Source: Ciona savignyi (lineage: Eukaryota; Chordata; Ascidiacea; Phlebobranchia; Cionidae). Taken from it: DNA of 64,000 nt. The stretch covers positions 924,964 through 988,963 of the forward strand of contig CH002368.1 of assembly GCA_000149265.1 (NCBI GenBank), written 5' to 3'. A program made the position numbers and the translations under genes. The notes under the pieces are model-generated. The model was given only the letters and a program-made list of their open reading frames with translations. It did not search any database and had not been told where the DNA came from. Of the stretch, positions 12,101 to 24,338 are shown piece by piece. How positions within the stretch are numbered: the first letter of the stretch is position 1; the number at the start of each line of letters is the position of its first letter.

Positions 12101-15100
12101 TTGTACATAAAGAAGTATTGTTGTTTAATTAAGCATAAGTTGTTATACATAAAATAGTTTAATAAACTGTTTACTCCACAAATACAACATAATAACTTCT
12201 GTGTTTAAATGTAGGACAATAGGAAAATCGCTATAGCAAACATAATGCAATAACATTATTATATTATAATTTAAAATGCTTACGTTCTGGTCATTCGAAA
12301 TTCGTCCAGAAAGGACATTTTTTCAGCCAGGTCCCAGTATTCGTGCGACACGAACTCGCCATTTTCAGCGAGCTCTCTTTTGCGTATTCGTCCGAATTTG
12401 TCTCGTAAGCCTTTCCACCGCCGTTGGCAGTCACTCACACTAATGCGCTGTGCTGTACAATGTAACGGAGCTCAATGATACATAATACAGCAGACCGCTA
12501 TAATACTTTGCAAACACGGCTACATAGCACTTTAATAGCTGAATATAGTTCCTAAATAGTTTTTTTTTAAATACAAATGATTAAAAAGTACCTAGACTTA
12601 CTTGGTGTGCTTAGCTTTGCAGCTATTTCCTGCCAAGCTTGGTCGCGCTGTTTTTTATCCCTATAACACTGTAACGTTCGGTTGTATAAGTTAGGCCGAG
12701 ACTGCACCTCGTCAATAAGGCAAACGTCGAACTCCGCCATCGTTGGTTAAACTGTCGGGCGGGCCGCGAGGTTTAGTGCGACTTCGCTACGCGTCGGCGG
12801 GCACAAAGAAAGAAAGAAAAGGAAAGCGGGCGCGCGCGTGATTGTTTGCGTGAACGCGCACGTACTTAACGCACACACAAACCGACCGGAGCGCTCGGCA
12901 CACAACTTGAGTTGTTTACGAACAAAGCGTTTTCACGGCAATAAGTTGTTAAGTACGTACGCGCTACGGCGTGTAATAAGCAATTACCGATCACACTGAT
13001 TAAACAAAAGTATATTGGGCAATCAGATAATGGTTTATAAAAAAGTTATAAAGTCAGTTAACTGAACTCGACTTTGCCTCAAATCTGGTCTGTTAAGGAC
13101 ATACACAGACGCACGCACACACACATGCGTGCGTGCGCGCCAGCTTATCAGAAACAAACACCTGTCTGCCAGTGTGGAAGCTTGTGCGTGGTTCTAGCCC
13201 AAGCTATGAGTCAACCCTGGCATGCTTTTCTCATTATAGGCGTGAATTTACCAAGATGTATTCGGACAATTTATATACATGCAGTTGAATCCTTTTCAAC
13301 TAGGCTGTTTTCAACAAGTACAAAAACTACACTATTACCTATATTTTCCTTACATGCAAAACCAATAGTACCATTGCCAACTAATTCTAACCAACAGAAA
13401 ACACAAAATGCTATTGGAAAATAAGGTAAATGCAAAAGGTTGTTTTGGAATAAGATATGGCTGGTTAAAAATGTTATGAGTAGCAGTCCATGCAAATTAG
13501 TGTGGATATTCATAACCTGACTCACTATTCAGAAGAGGTAACATTCTCACTCAATTCGTGTACCTTAGTAGTTGTGGCCACATATCTGGGATGATAAGAC
13601 ACAGATATGGGTTTGGGGTGGGCATTTAACTAAAGCATGGGGGTTGGGGGTCAAATAATCAGAATACCCCATGGTCACTGCCTGGTTTCCATACTTGTTG
13701 TGTTTTTGTTATTACTGCAATTTATAATGATCCATTTTGAAATATTAGATCACAGTAAGTCTTATTGGATCGCAGCAATGTCGCGTTAAAGCTAGAAATA
13801 GGAAGTATATGGGGTTAACTTGGGTAGGCCTCTCCCTTTCTGGCTACAGTCACATCAGAACATAACATTTTCCAATGTTAATATTTTAATAATTTGAAAC
13901 CATAGTCGTATTTTTGCCACAGTCGTTTTTTGCAGTACTTAAGTAGCTAACACATAATTCCATAGAGTTGGGTATGGTTGGACCAGAAGTTGGTAAACCT
14001 GAGAATTTGTTCACAGTACTCATCTTCATGGTCAAAAGCTTGTGATTATTTCAAGGAAAAGACATTTTAGCCACGTCTGGGCTTGTTTGTCTACTCAAAA
14101 TTTGTATCTTACTTTAAATTTCTACTTAAAATGAGTAGATACAGTAGTTTTCTCATGAGAGGGGTGATTAGAATTAAAATAACTAGCGCCAAACATACAC
14201 TTAACCATTTTGAAAGTCATACATGGATACTGGATACAAGTATCTCACAAAAATTTGTTATATAAAAAAAATTAAAAATTTTGAATGAATTTGGGTAAAA
14301 ATATTTAACATTATTTATACAACTTTTAACTTGGAAAAATACCCATGTAAAATTCATTCTTTCTGGACAAATATACTAAAACTAGAGTCATATGGTTGGA
14401 CATAAAAAATAGCTTTTAAAAATAAATACAATGGCAAAATCCTGGATGATATTTACATGGCAAACAGATTTCATTCATATTATTGACAACTAGTTACAGC
14501 TTACAGTGTCTATCTGACAAAAGGTTATTGAATCAAAACCAGCCACTGGTTAGTTAGTTATTTTCCAAAGCAAGCTACTGAGCTACATCACATGAACCCG
14601 GTGGAATAAGATATTCATGTTTATCCCCGTGAATGGGAAAACCAAGAGGGTTAACACACGGGCAATCGTCAGATCACCTCGTGCCCACCGTCGGGTTACC
14701 GGAGCTATTGCAGTGTGTTGTATATAATAAGACACATCCTTCAATTTGGTAGAACCCATTAATCCGCTGAGTTCAGGCAATGTCCGTAAAGTGCCTTGCC
14801 CAAGAACACAACCGACTAGCTAGCGACCAGTTTCGCACCTGCAACCTTTCGATTGAAAGGCGACGCATTTAACCGCTAGACTAACTGGTCGGACTGAGGT
14901 TGAAAAATAATGGGTTGAACTTAAACAGTAAAAACACCATCAATCATATCACATGTAATGCAGGAGCTCTAAAGTAACCTGATGGTATGCCACAGGTAAT
15001 CTGCTGCCCCCTGTGTTTTCCGTCCAAGAGAATGCACATAGTGATTCTCAGATTTACAATGATTAAATTGAGGGAATATACAACATTTATTTTAAACCAA

Positions 15101-16607
15101 TTAATGTATATTACTAGCAAATTTTGATTTAATACAGATTTTCACATAAATTTGGCATAGAAAGATGTAGAAATGGCTGAAACTAACTTTGGGTAAACTT
15201 TCAGTCCAAATCCTATCTAAAGACAAAACTAAAACGGTGAACTTTGAAAAACAGTTTGGTTAGACTCAAAGATGAGTTTGAAAGTTGTCAATTTCTTTAT
15301 TTTTTAGGGTTATCTTTCTATAATTTGTAATATTAAAAAAATAAAATAAAAACATGTTTCCTTTGGAATTAAATGTAATCCATAATAGGCCTACTGTATA
15401 TCCTACAAAAAATGGAATGATGTCCTAACTTGTCCTAACATGTATTCAACTCACGCTTGTGAACTTTGCAGCTTGCTGATGTCGGCTTTAAGGATGCCAA
15501 GAGGAGTCAATCCGAGAAGTTTTCGAATTTCCGCCGCATGTTTTTCCTTGGCTGTAAGCACTTGACGTAGGGTGTCTATTTCCTCCTCAGTCTACAAATG
15601 ATAGGAAAGTTTATCATGGACTTAATAGTTCATTGTGGACTTGGAGCAAAATTTAACCGTCTGGACTGTCATTAGTTATTAATGGTTTTAACTGAAAATC
15701 CAAATTGTAGCATATATTGATTGGTTTTTAACTCAAAAATTGAATTTTTCCACGATTTCTAATTTTTAGAAAACTATATAGGCTTTTGTTGCCTCCCTAG
15801 TATTATATTACAATATTTTTAGCACCATAATTAAACTAGTTCAGTAACAGTTTAGTACTTTTTACTCATTCACATAGTATTTAAAAAGGATATACATTTT
15901 TGAAATGTAAAATAACAAAATGTAAAAAAAATTTAACAGACCTTGGCAAGATCTTGGAGCAATTCTTCTTTCCATGCTTCGTTATCTCCCGCCTGTTCCC
16001 CGGGTTGGTGTTCGGGAGATTCCACGTTTTCAGGCATTGATGTGTCAGGATAAAGGGGGGCTGATGGTGTTGTTTCGACTTCTAATAAACGGGGACATTT
16101 GTTTAAAAAAATGAAGCTATATATTAGGTTGCTCTGCCATTGTGCAGCTCTGTTTATTTTTGAATCTAAAGCTATTATACATATTTATTACAGCCAATAA
16201 AATTCATCCACCAGACACTGTCTGATTATTAGGTATTGGCTTTCCAATGGCACAGATCCTCTTTTCTCTGTATTAATATCCAATACAAAATGTCTCTTTG
16301 TTAAGATTTTAAACTGGAAGAAGAGAGCCCCTGCCCTGTCTGTTTAAATGCTATGCAGTGGTGCCGTTTAAAAGAGTATATTAATACAAAACAATCACAA
16401 TATCATTGCATACATACCCGTAGTTACTTTTTGTTTAAAATTAGGATTTCGGACAATATGAGGCGCCGAAAATTCAAACATTTCGTCAAATTCTTTAGTA
16501 TTTGAAACCAGACTTAGATAACGTTTGTACGATCCTTCGCAACAAATTTCTTGCACTCTATCGCTTGAATTTAACCCACTTTCACTTCCACTGGCAATCT
16601 CATTCAT
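9186..16607 (-). CDS. TPD52: Tumour protein D52-family protein (TPD52-like), six exons
   Basis: Small cytoplasmic coiled-coil adaptor of the TPD52 family, linked to vesicle trafficking and secretion in other animals. Exons in transcript order are 16418-16607, 15942-16081, 15455-15591, 10541-10642, 9968-10028 and 9186-9296. All have GT-AG borders, phases close exactly, and the total is 246 residues. Diagnostic parts are EEEIDTLRQVLTAKEKHAAEI (coiled coil), AYKKTSETLRSAGQATANVF, and NSPTFKSFEEKVE, the family signature, here joined directly to FSEMK. The C-terminal exon is Pro/Thr-rich. The first 63 residues are not recognised and may be lineage-specific. Intron 3 (10643-15454) contains the whole MADF-BESS gene on the same strand plus a SINE. 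Which vertebrate paralogue it matches cannot be stated; one ancestral gene is expected in tunicates. Confidence 0.92.
11124..11129 (-). terminator. Polyadenylation signal of the MADF-BESS gene
   Basis: AATAAA on the minus strand, about 50 nt after the stop codon at 11180. A signal placed here supports the nested gene having its own 3' end within the TPD52 intron. Confidence 0.5.
11180..12740 (-). CDS. MADF-BESS domain protein (Adf-1-like), four exons, nested in TPD52 intron 3
   Basis: Probable DNA-binding regulator. Exons in transcript order are 12602-12740, 12284-12452, 11672-11838 and 11180-11325. Each border is GT-AG, the phases close, and the product is 206 residues. The N-terminal MADF (SANT/Myb-like) domain spans about residues 5-90 and shows LIDEVQSRPNLYN, QAWQEIAAKL and CQRRWKGLRDKFGR, the hallmark tryptophans and RW-x-LRD motif. 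After a Ser/Pro-rich linker, the C-terminus carries a BESS motif (DELFFASLLCELTKLTPRKK...IDIMYLVHNAL), a protein-interaction element, ending in an acidic DDDD tail. MADF-BESS genes resemble the DNA-binding partner of PIF/Harbinger transposons, so domestication is possible, but no transposase or TIR was seen here. A GC-rich promoter-like stretch lies upstream. Confidence 0.9.
12741..13000 (-). promoter_or_regulatory. GC- and CpG-rich promoter-like region of the MADF-BESS gene
   Basis: In an otherwise AT-rich window this stretch just upstream of the start codon is clearly richer in G, C and CpG (CGGGCGGGCCGCGAGG, GCGTCGGCGGGC, GCGGGCGCGCGCG). It suggests that the nested gene has its own promoter. 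No TATA box is evident. Confidence 0.45.
13096..13142. repeat. CA/GTGCG simple repeat
   Basis: An alternating purine-pyrimidine tract (ACGCACGCACACACACATGCGTGCGTGCGCGC in two arms) that is also nearly palindromic and could form a hairpin or Z-DNA. It lies in TPD52 intron 3 upstream of the nested gene. Confidence 0.6.
14604..14892 (-). repeat. tRNA-headed SINE, full length
   Basis: In TPD52 intron 3. The order on the minus strand is tRNA-like head with A- and B-box-like blocks, TTCGATTGAAAGGCGACGCA (head stem), CTTGCCCAAGAACA, GGGTTACCGGAGCTATTGCA and tail GGATAAACATGAATATC. Three different SINEs produce the same spurious short ORF beginning MPEPSGLMGSTKL or a close variant, which shows how alike the copies are. 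Confidence 0.8.
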
Positions 16608-17612
16608 TTAATGACAACTAGAACTGGGCATTACTTATATTCTAAGGGTTAATGGAGTATAAAAAATGAGTTAATCTTGGGTATTGCTATGTCATTTCAA
16701 AAATAAGCTCCACCACAATTTTAAATTATATCTCTCTAACATTAATGGTAGAGTTACAAAGTCTAAGTAAGCTTTTTAGACTTAACATTATTTGATTATT
16801 TTTTCAAATAACATAACTTTTTTAGATTTTTAAAAAGTTTAGATTTTTAGATATTTTTTAAAAAGGTTAATAGGGTTGGTGGATTTTTGAAAATACTATA
16901 ACTGATTCTTGATATTTTGGAGTACTTATTAGACAACAAATCGTTTAATGTGGTAGCGGCTTGAAGAAAGCTCTAATGCTAAACCTATTAACCTTTACAA
17001 CTTCCTTTTTACAAACATTACAATTTTACAATGTGTAGAAAACACCTCGAACCTGAATGAATCCAACATACAAGTAATTTTAAAAAGGTTTAAACTGAAG
17101 TACCGTACTGAATATTAAGCACAAAACTCACACGACTTTAAACTGGTTATCAGAATCATTATACCATCCACTGACAATTTATATCCCTAATTGGGTACAA
17201 TTAGATAGCATGCTGTAATTACGTTAACCTGCAAGCTAATGGTTATTATAATAAGTGCGCAGCCACCATGACAAGTAACATTATGGGAGTTCAAAACTAT
17301 AGTTTAAGGGCTCTCAACCTCTTGAATCTATATGGCAGATGGTGAGAGTGGATAACGTAGTTGAATCAACAACTTCCTTAAAACGTGTGCTAAAACATTT
17401 TGCAACTAAATTTTAAAAGTCTTGGATGATTAATACGCAACTCAGTATTAACTAGTTCATTTTCTGAAAGATTTAGATTTTCAATACAACAACTATAAAT
17501 GATAGATTTAGGTTTTTAATATTTTAATGCATGTTCCAACAGAATTATGATTTATACTTTTTGTTGCAAAATTCCTGAGCTAAGTTGGGTTACGGTGGGG
17601 ATAATATCCTGT

Positions 17613-17908
17613 CTGACCGGTTAGTCTGATGGTTTAGTACGGCACGTTTCAACCTTATGGTTATAGGTTCAAAACTGGTCGCCAGCTAGTCGGCTGTGTC
17701 GTTGGGCAAGGCACTTAACGGACGTTGTCTGAACCCAGCGAATTTATGGGTTGTACTAAGTTAAAGTAACGTGTGTATCATATACAACACACTGCAATAG
17801 CTCTGGTAAACCAACGGTGGGCGCGAGGTGAGCTAGCGATTGCTCGTGTGTTAATCCTTTTGGTTTTTACATTCACGGGGATAAACAGGAATATCCTATC
17901 CTATCCTA
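17613..17908 (+). repeat. tRNA-headed SINE, full length
   Basis: Plus-strand copy with diverged head (CTGACCGGTTAGTCTGATGG), the GTCGCCAGCTAGTCGG block and a tail of ATATCCTATCCTATCC, the (TATCC)n end typical of the family. It lies in the gene-free interval upstream of the TPD52 promoter. Confidence 0.8.
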
Positions 17909-18119
17909 ATGAGCAAGATATACAATTACAGTGCATGTATTAGTGTAAATCCAGAGTAATTATTGTTTAATAAATCATGTCAAATATATTGTTAGTACAC
18001 ATGACATTTATTTAAAATACAAATGCTACTCATGGTCTTGGCCAGATGCCCCCAAGTTAATAACCACATACAAGTTATGACAAATATCACCTGGTCAGTA
18101 TATAAAAATGTATACAATT

Positions 18120-19493
18120 CAGGGCTCTACATAAAGTTTTAAGAGCACTTGTCCTGTAGGACAAGTTCAGTACCAAATTGACATGTCCCATTTAGCTTAC
18201 ACTTGTCCCATAAAAAAATCACAATTTAAATTCCCGATTCCCGAGGTTCCAGACCATGTGATTAACACACCATTTAGCGATTATTTAATCACCCCTCAAA
18301 AGTCGTTCCTTATCAGGGCCAAAAATCCGTGCGAGTAATACTCGCTTGATTACTTGCGTAGCGCAGGCCGTGTGAGTAACAATATACTATCGCTAGCTCT
18401 GTGCAAGAACCTAGATTCTTATAACGGCTAACCGATTAAAGAAAAAATGGTTAACCGGATGTTTAGCCTACTGTTCTCTCTAGCTAGTACTTAGTAATGG
18501 GAAAAACGCGCGCAGGAGTGCGTCAGTAATTGAATCTAGGTCAACGTAACCCTAGGTCAAACCGCCGATCAAAGCAATAAACACCGCTACGAATCTTTAA
18601 AAAAAGGGACGCTGCGGTTAGCAATTCCCAAGACCTACAAAATTATAATACTACATTTAAACAGTTGTTACGTCATACAAACTACAGTTGGGAGCCATGT
18701 TTACTTGCATTGCTTGTGTGAGCTTCCACATGCAAGTGAATTCTTACTCGCCTGAAATTTGATTTTGGTCTTGCTTATCATGGAAACAGGAATCGCCTTT
18801 CTTATTTCGTTGCGGTTTACATGAAGATGCGCGTAAGATTGGTATTAACAAACAACATAGGCTACTCTGTCTTTCGAAATCGTTTTTTAATGTTGCACTC
18901 GAATTGTAATAATTACCATTTAATAATATTAAGAATTAATAACCCATAGGTAAAATTGTTCAATTACCTAACCAATTGAAGCGGAGACGAAAACCCCGGA
19001 TTGGGATGTCATGTTTACTTCGCGTTCAACTTTAATATAATTAACCGATGAAAATTATTAAGTCGCGTTATTTTAAGAGGTTTGTCTGTGCGTTGACAAA
19101 AGATATGTGATTATTTCACACGCCTTTTTATTTTAATTTTATTTTACAACTTTATTATGACCCGATGCGAAGATTGCTTAGCGGTCTTTATCATATTCGC
19201 CGCACAAAGATTGCGACCGAGTGTTAGCTCTTTTCAACTCGTCTCAGTTACCGCTAATAAATCCTAATTGTAACAAAAACAACGGGCAACGAAATAGTAG
19301 GAATCTTATTCGCGCACAGTGGTAGAACACGGTTTGAACTCGTAGATATACACGGCGGTGAAGGATAGTGAAAATAGCGTTTAGTTTTCATTTTTAACCT
19401 GTCCCGTCGGACAAGCGCCGCGCAGTATTTACTTGTCCCACGCTATAAATTACCTGTCCCGGACAGGCGGACAAGCGTGTATGTCGAGCCCTG
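18120..19493. mobile_element. Non-autonomous TIR element, hAT-like, about 1.37 kb
   Basis: It begins CAGGGCTCTACATA and ends, inverted, with TATGTCGAGCCCTG. CAG...CTG ends are typical of hAT elements. Subterminal regions contain repeated ACTTGTCC/GGACAAG motifs on both sides. No transposase ORF is present. A clean 8-bp target duplication was not found, so the copy may be old or the ends misplaced. Confidence 0.55.
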
Positions 19494-20140
19494 CAATAAA
19501 TCCCAAGGTTTGTTATATGACTTGACTTTACACCCATAGCTATATTACCACATAGTTACACTGTGTTATGTTGCAATGTATGATATTATGTTACTATGTA
19601 TGGGACATGGTATATATTTTCGTTCTAATTGATACATTTATTTGATATCAAGTAATGCTCCTATACGCATTTTAAGCCATGTAACCAGCAACAACTGATT
19701 GTATTGATCACTCTGTCTTACGCTTACTGGTTAATGGCTACCATTAATCATTTAAGCTGTTAACCGGCTAAAGACTAATACTAATGGGCATTGTATCAGA
19801 TATGACTGGTGTTAATATTCACTTCCATTCATTTTCCACATAGATTTTGTATGGATAGATGACAAAACGGAAGCATTGAATCTAGATTATTATATTTTTC
19901 ATTCAAAATACATTTAAATAAATCTTGTCAAATTACACAACATACCCATTTTGTAGTTTCAATAGCTTCTTGTATGGAAATTGCAATTCGAAAGTTTTTT
20001 TCCAGATATTTAACACAAATTCTTGTTCAGTATCTTAATGTTAATATTCTATGCTTTTATATATAAAAATGTAAATGAATTAGTACCGTAAAGAGTTATG
20101 TTGTCAAATTGTAGTGATTTAAAATGAAAACTAATTTTAT

Positions 20141-20267
20141 GGTACCTCTAATTATTAAAGGATCTCTTGAATCAAATGAATCGTTTGGGGTTTAAGATTA
20201 TGGTTAGTGTTACGGGTCTAAGCGCTGCAAGCGCTCAAAGAGATCCTGTAGTAATTAGATACACCCC
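20141..20267. repeat. Palindromic MITE-like repeat (copy 3)
   Basis: Left end GGTACCTCTAATTATTAAAG, right end (inverted) AGATCCTGTAGTAATTAGA. The centre has GGTTTAAGATTATGGTTAG, a degraded TTAGGG-like run, and AGCGCTGCAAGCGCT. Confidence 0.6.
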
Positions 20268-20747
20268 TAAATTTATTCCTAAAATGTGGAGGATAGTTGT
20301 TACAAAACAAACTGACAGATAACTAAAAATTACGCACGGTATATTTCTGTGATCATACATACCAAAGTTTTTGTTACGAAAAACAAACATTTTTGCGAAA
20401 ATATATTTGGCAACACAAAAGCAAGGGAAAGACACCCTACAGTGTCAACACTACATTTAAATTTATAATCTTTATTTTATTGTGCAGTTTTTCTATTTTT
20501 CTCCTTCCCTTTTTCCTCATTATATTTATCCCCATCAACATTAAAGGGCCGAAATCCTGTATCATACTTTTGCAACAAAAATGCATACTTTTTCATAAAA
20601 ATGCCGTTCTTCGCCTTTTAAGATTAATAATGTTAATCTATAGGTCATGCGTCATAGCAATTATTTGTTATTGGCCAATCCTAAAAGAGGAAAATAGGGA
20701 AGGAGGGAAAGTGCTTATCAAAACCATGGAAAATAATTCTTTTTAAC

Positions 20748-20965
20748 GACTCTCAACGGGGAAAACTAAACGTGGGTTGGAGTTAAGGTTATTTCCGGGG
20801 TTTAGAATAGTGTTTAGGGCAGGGTTAGAATTAGTTTTCATAGTTTTAGTGGGCAGATTCCCTCTCATTTTAGTGTTGGCCATTCTCAACCTTCCCTTAA
20901 CACTAATCTTAACCCCAGAACTAACCCTAACTTCGACCCTAATTTAAAAACTAACTCTAATGCCA
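20748..20965. repeat. Degenerate telomere-like repeat palindrome
   Basis: A G-rich half (GTTAAGG, GGGGTTTAG, GTTTAGGGCAGGGTTAG) is followed by a C-rich half (AACCCTAAC-type runs at 20893-20960), giving an inverted pair of degenerate TTAGGG-like arrays. There is no coding signal. A similar G-rich run occurs at 49617-49675. Confidence 0.5.
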
Positions 20966-21560
20966 TAATCATAATTTGTCAACCAACATAATTATCCATT
21001 CGACAATAACATTTGTTAAGTGACATACCCAAAGACATGTCCAAATGGAAGCGGACGCTCTAACAACAAACTGAGGGATGCATCCGGGTCCGGGCAAAAT
21101 ATGTATAATAGGAATAGACGGCACATTTTTTTAGCTTAATACCACATAATAAACTTTTTCTGATTTTTTTATTAGAATACTAGTTGGAAGAACGCTGAAT
21201 AATATCTAGCACTAACGGCTGTCAACACTTTTATTAATGGGTTTATACTAAACAGTAAAAACTTAAACCAGAGATGTTGAGGCAATAAAAAACATGGTTA
21301 ATTTTATTTTAACTTGGTTTATAAAAGGAGTTTATAAATTATAGTTCTTGTCAGATTAAAAAAAAACTTAAACTTAACAAAAAAAAGGAAATAGCACATG
21401 TTACTTAATTATGTAAAATAACGATAATATCTCTATTGGTGTAACTTATTTAACTTTCATATCTTTTGTTTGTCACTCGGGTTAAATCGACTTTCCACAT
21501 GACATAGACAACTTTTAACTTTCGCCTCCTGGTGCAGAAGGCATTCATGGTTTGAATGAA

Positions 21561-21837
21561 ATAGGATAGGATATTCAGGTCTTTCCCCGTTAATGGGAAA
21601 ACGCAAGGTGCGTGAACACACAGACAATCGTTAGATCACTTCGCTCTCGACGTCGGGTTACCAGAGCTATTGTGGTGTCTTATGTATGATCCAGACCAGA
21701 CGTTTCTTTAATTTGGTAGAACCAAATAATTCACTGGGTTCAGGCAATTTCTTCCAAGTGCCTTGCCCAGGGCCACAACTAACTCGCTACAAATCTTCGA
21801 CTGAAAGGCGACGCAGTAATCCATGCAGATCAGTCTG
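21561..21837 (-). repeat. tRNA-headed SINE within copy A
   Basis: Minus-strand SINE with the ATAGGATAGGATATTC tail and GGGTTACCAGAGCTATTG core. Its counterpart in copy B is the SINE broken by a solo LTR and the BEL/Pao element. Confidence 0.7.
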
Positions 21838-22169
21838 AAAGTCGCGCAGATGCCTCCATCTCCATGTTATAAACTTCAAAAACAGTCGAGGTCAAAAAAT
21901 AAAAATTTAATTGAAGGTGCCCTTTTTTATGTTTTTCGGTCATTCATACGGCTGATTAGCTGAATTGGCATGTCAAGGACATACAGTCCTATTTTTAACG
22001 ACCTAAATTTTGAACGCTTTTAGAAAACGAACGGTTACAGTCAGTCGAAATATTGTTAAATCGAAACTCCCCACTGACTTTGTCATAGGCCAAGCACTCA
22101 GCGAAAGTTACCTCGTATATACTTTATCGTGAGCTTAATAGGTAAAGTATCGACAATGTTAAGTTAACG

Positions 22170-23558
22170 TACCGTAATACCTCTATTTGAACGCCACCTC
22201 TATTTGAACGCCACTTTTAAAGGAAGGGTTAAAAAATAGAGTGCCACTCTCTATTTAATCGCCACCTCTAAAAGAACACCACTTTTAGCGGCGGAATCGT
22301 ATTATCAGGTTTCTACCAGTAATTATAAAATTGATTTTTTTCACAATCTGGCAGTTAAATTAGCCTTTTAAAAGATATCAACCAACAAACCGGTAGTAAC
22401 AATGCAGTATCACGTCACGATAAGAAGCAGTAATGCGGTAAGCAAACAATTTGGATTGAATAAAGCAGGGGTTCTTAACTGGGGGGGCGCGCGCCCCCCT
22501 TGGGGGGCGTGGAAGCTTCTCAAGGGGGGCGCGAGCATGACAGTGACATAGGGTTCGAATTAACGATTTTGAAACGATTCGCGAAATGCGTGGGATACGA
22601 GAAAATCGTTTTCGCGCTTTAGCTATGTTAAAATGCCTTAGAATGCGGTTTCAGAACCTCTCAAACTAATCTTTAAAGCCAGAAAGATAATTCATTAAGC
22701 AAACAGTACCGTTATTAAGTAGTAATGATAAACTACAATAAACGTGTCGTGAGTTAATGCGTGTAGGATAGAACGAATATCGACGAAACGAAGCCTTTGA
22801 AACGAGTAATCTTACTTGTTAAAACAAAAAACACCATATAACCTTATTATAAAGAGGTGTGTCGCATCTCCGCCAATCATAAATAAAGGAATCGTGGTAT
22901 ATTAACGCATAATGGCTATTGTTGCTTTGTGATAGAAATGCTTATTATGTGTCAATAATGCAAAGTAAAAGCAAGGTAAATAAATGTAATAGTAATTCCA
23001 TTTTTAAATGTTATGTTGAAGGCAAAATATGTTATATTATATTGTGTTGATGATTTATTATTAAACGTGCGCGAAATCAGTAACGGTAATTTATATTTTC
23101 GCGATTTTGTTAAATTTGTAATTCGCGAATTTTAAAAAACGGTTCGCGAACCCTTGCATCCTTTACACTAAGCAGGGTAATGGCAAATAAATTATTGCTC
23201 TATTTTTCGTAAATTTGATTTTTAAGTAGGTGAGGCGTGAGCATGAATCACAAATCTCAAGGGGGGCGCGACTAAAAAAGTTTAAGAACCACTGGAATAA
23301 AGGAAAGATTAATCAATAGCAGTCTCTCTTGTGCCTTTTAAACCGGCTATGACCAAACAGAAGAAAGAATTTTTCTTTTATCGATATATTTAAACGAACT
23401 TACGCCCATGTCATTAATAAATTTCATTTCTAAATTCTGACCAGCTATTCGAAAAATAGAGCGCCAATCTAATTGAACGTCACTTATAATAGAACGTCAC
23501 TTTCAAGGAAAAGTTAAAAAATAGAGCGCCATGGCGGTAAAATATAGGTTTTACGGTA
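22170..23558. mobile_element. TA-flanked TIR element with a hAT-type insertion inside
   Basis: The ends are TACCGTAATACCTCTATTTG and, inverted, TACCGTAAAACCTATATTTT. Subterminal repeats of the type CTCTATTTGAACGCCAC occur on both sides. This TIR/subterminal pattern suggests a TA-target non-autonomous element. No transposase is present. About 829 bp of it is a later insertion. Confidence 0.6.
22466..23294. mobile_element. Non-autonomous hAT element with 8-bp target duplication
   Basis: It begins CAGGGGTTCTTAAC and ends GTTTAAGAACCACTG. The flanks are GAATAAAG at 22458-22465 and the same 8 bp at 23295-23302, the target-duplication length expected for hAT. Very G-rich subterminal palindromes (GGGGGGGCGCGCGCCCCCC) sit near the left end, with CAAGGGGGGCGCGA near the right. 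No transposase ORF is present. Confidence 0.8.
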
Positions 23559-24115
23559 TATACGATTATCCCATGTTTTTTAGGCTGACGAGGCAACCAA
23601 GAGGCTTCTCATATCATGATGATAGATTTATTATTTATTACCAACTTAAATATGACCTGAGAACTTGTTGTTTAATTAACTAAAAAATTTGTAGAACAAT
23701 CCTTTTACTGAAAAATGTCAAAATATACCCGACTGCTAAAGTTTTGTTTCATATCTAATGGTTCCCGTAATTACCAAAGCAAAATATGGATGTTTGTGTC
23801 AGATTTGTATAGTACAACCGTTTAACTAATATCTTATGCATAACATTTTTTAATGTTACGTCGAATTTTGGGATAACTATGAGGTATATCTTTGGGTATT
23901 TTAAAGATAGTTAAACATTTCATGATTAGACAAAAAACATCTAGTACATTTTTAGATAACAGTTTAAAAACTTTGAATATTATGTTAAAAGCGTCTAAAT
24001 ACAAGTTACATACTCAAATGTACAATAAAAAATACGCGTTACATCACGGACATTACCCGAACCAAGTCATAAAATGGGTTGTACTAAAACAGTACAAACT
24101 TCTTGTCCGGCCCGT

Positions 24116-24338
24116 TGATCTAACGGTTAAGTGCGTCGCCTTTCAATCGAAGGTTGCAGTTGCGAAACTGGTCGCTAGCTAGTCGGTTGTGTCCTTGGGC
24201 AAGGCACTTTACGGACATTGCCTAAACGGGTTCTACCAAATTGAAGGAACGTGTCTATCATACACAACACACTGCAATAGCTCCGGTAACGCTCGACAAG
24301 AGTTTTCTCGACCATAGGGATAAACATGATTCCTATCA
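24116..24338 (+). repeat. tRNA-headed SINE
   Basis: Well-preserved head (GGCCCGTTGATCTAACGGTT) and middle, with a shortened 3' part. Ends at GATAAACATGATTCCTATC. Confidence 0.75.

Larger units (their letters stand above)
20985..24030. repeat. Duplicated block, copy A
   Basis: The sequence from about 20985 (ATTATCCATTCGACAA) matches copy B, which starts near 27508, over several hundred bases, including CAACAAACTGAGGGATGC. It continues through a SINE (21561-21837) and a TTTTTAACGACxTAA stretch that copy B shows at about 35965. The last part (23850-24000, with AGTACATTTTTAGATAACAG) matches 36060-36215 in copy B. Copy A carries the extra TIR element at 22170-23558. Confidence 0.75.

Noticed and set aside
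13074..13525. Overlapping ORFs of 116 (+) and 84 (-) codons
   Set aside because: Both include simple-repeat sequence or AT-rich noise, lack motifs, and lie in the TPD52 intron. No splice or domain support.
20393..20746. 117-codon plus-strand ORF with a hydrophobic stretch
   Set aside because: Low-complexity Phe/Ile/Leu composition from T-rich DNA, with no family motif or splice context.
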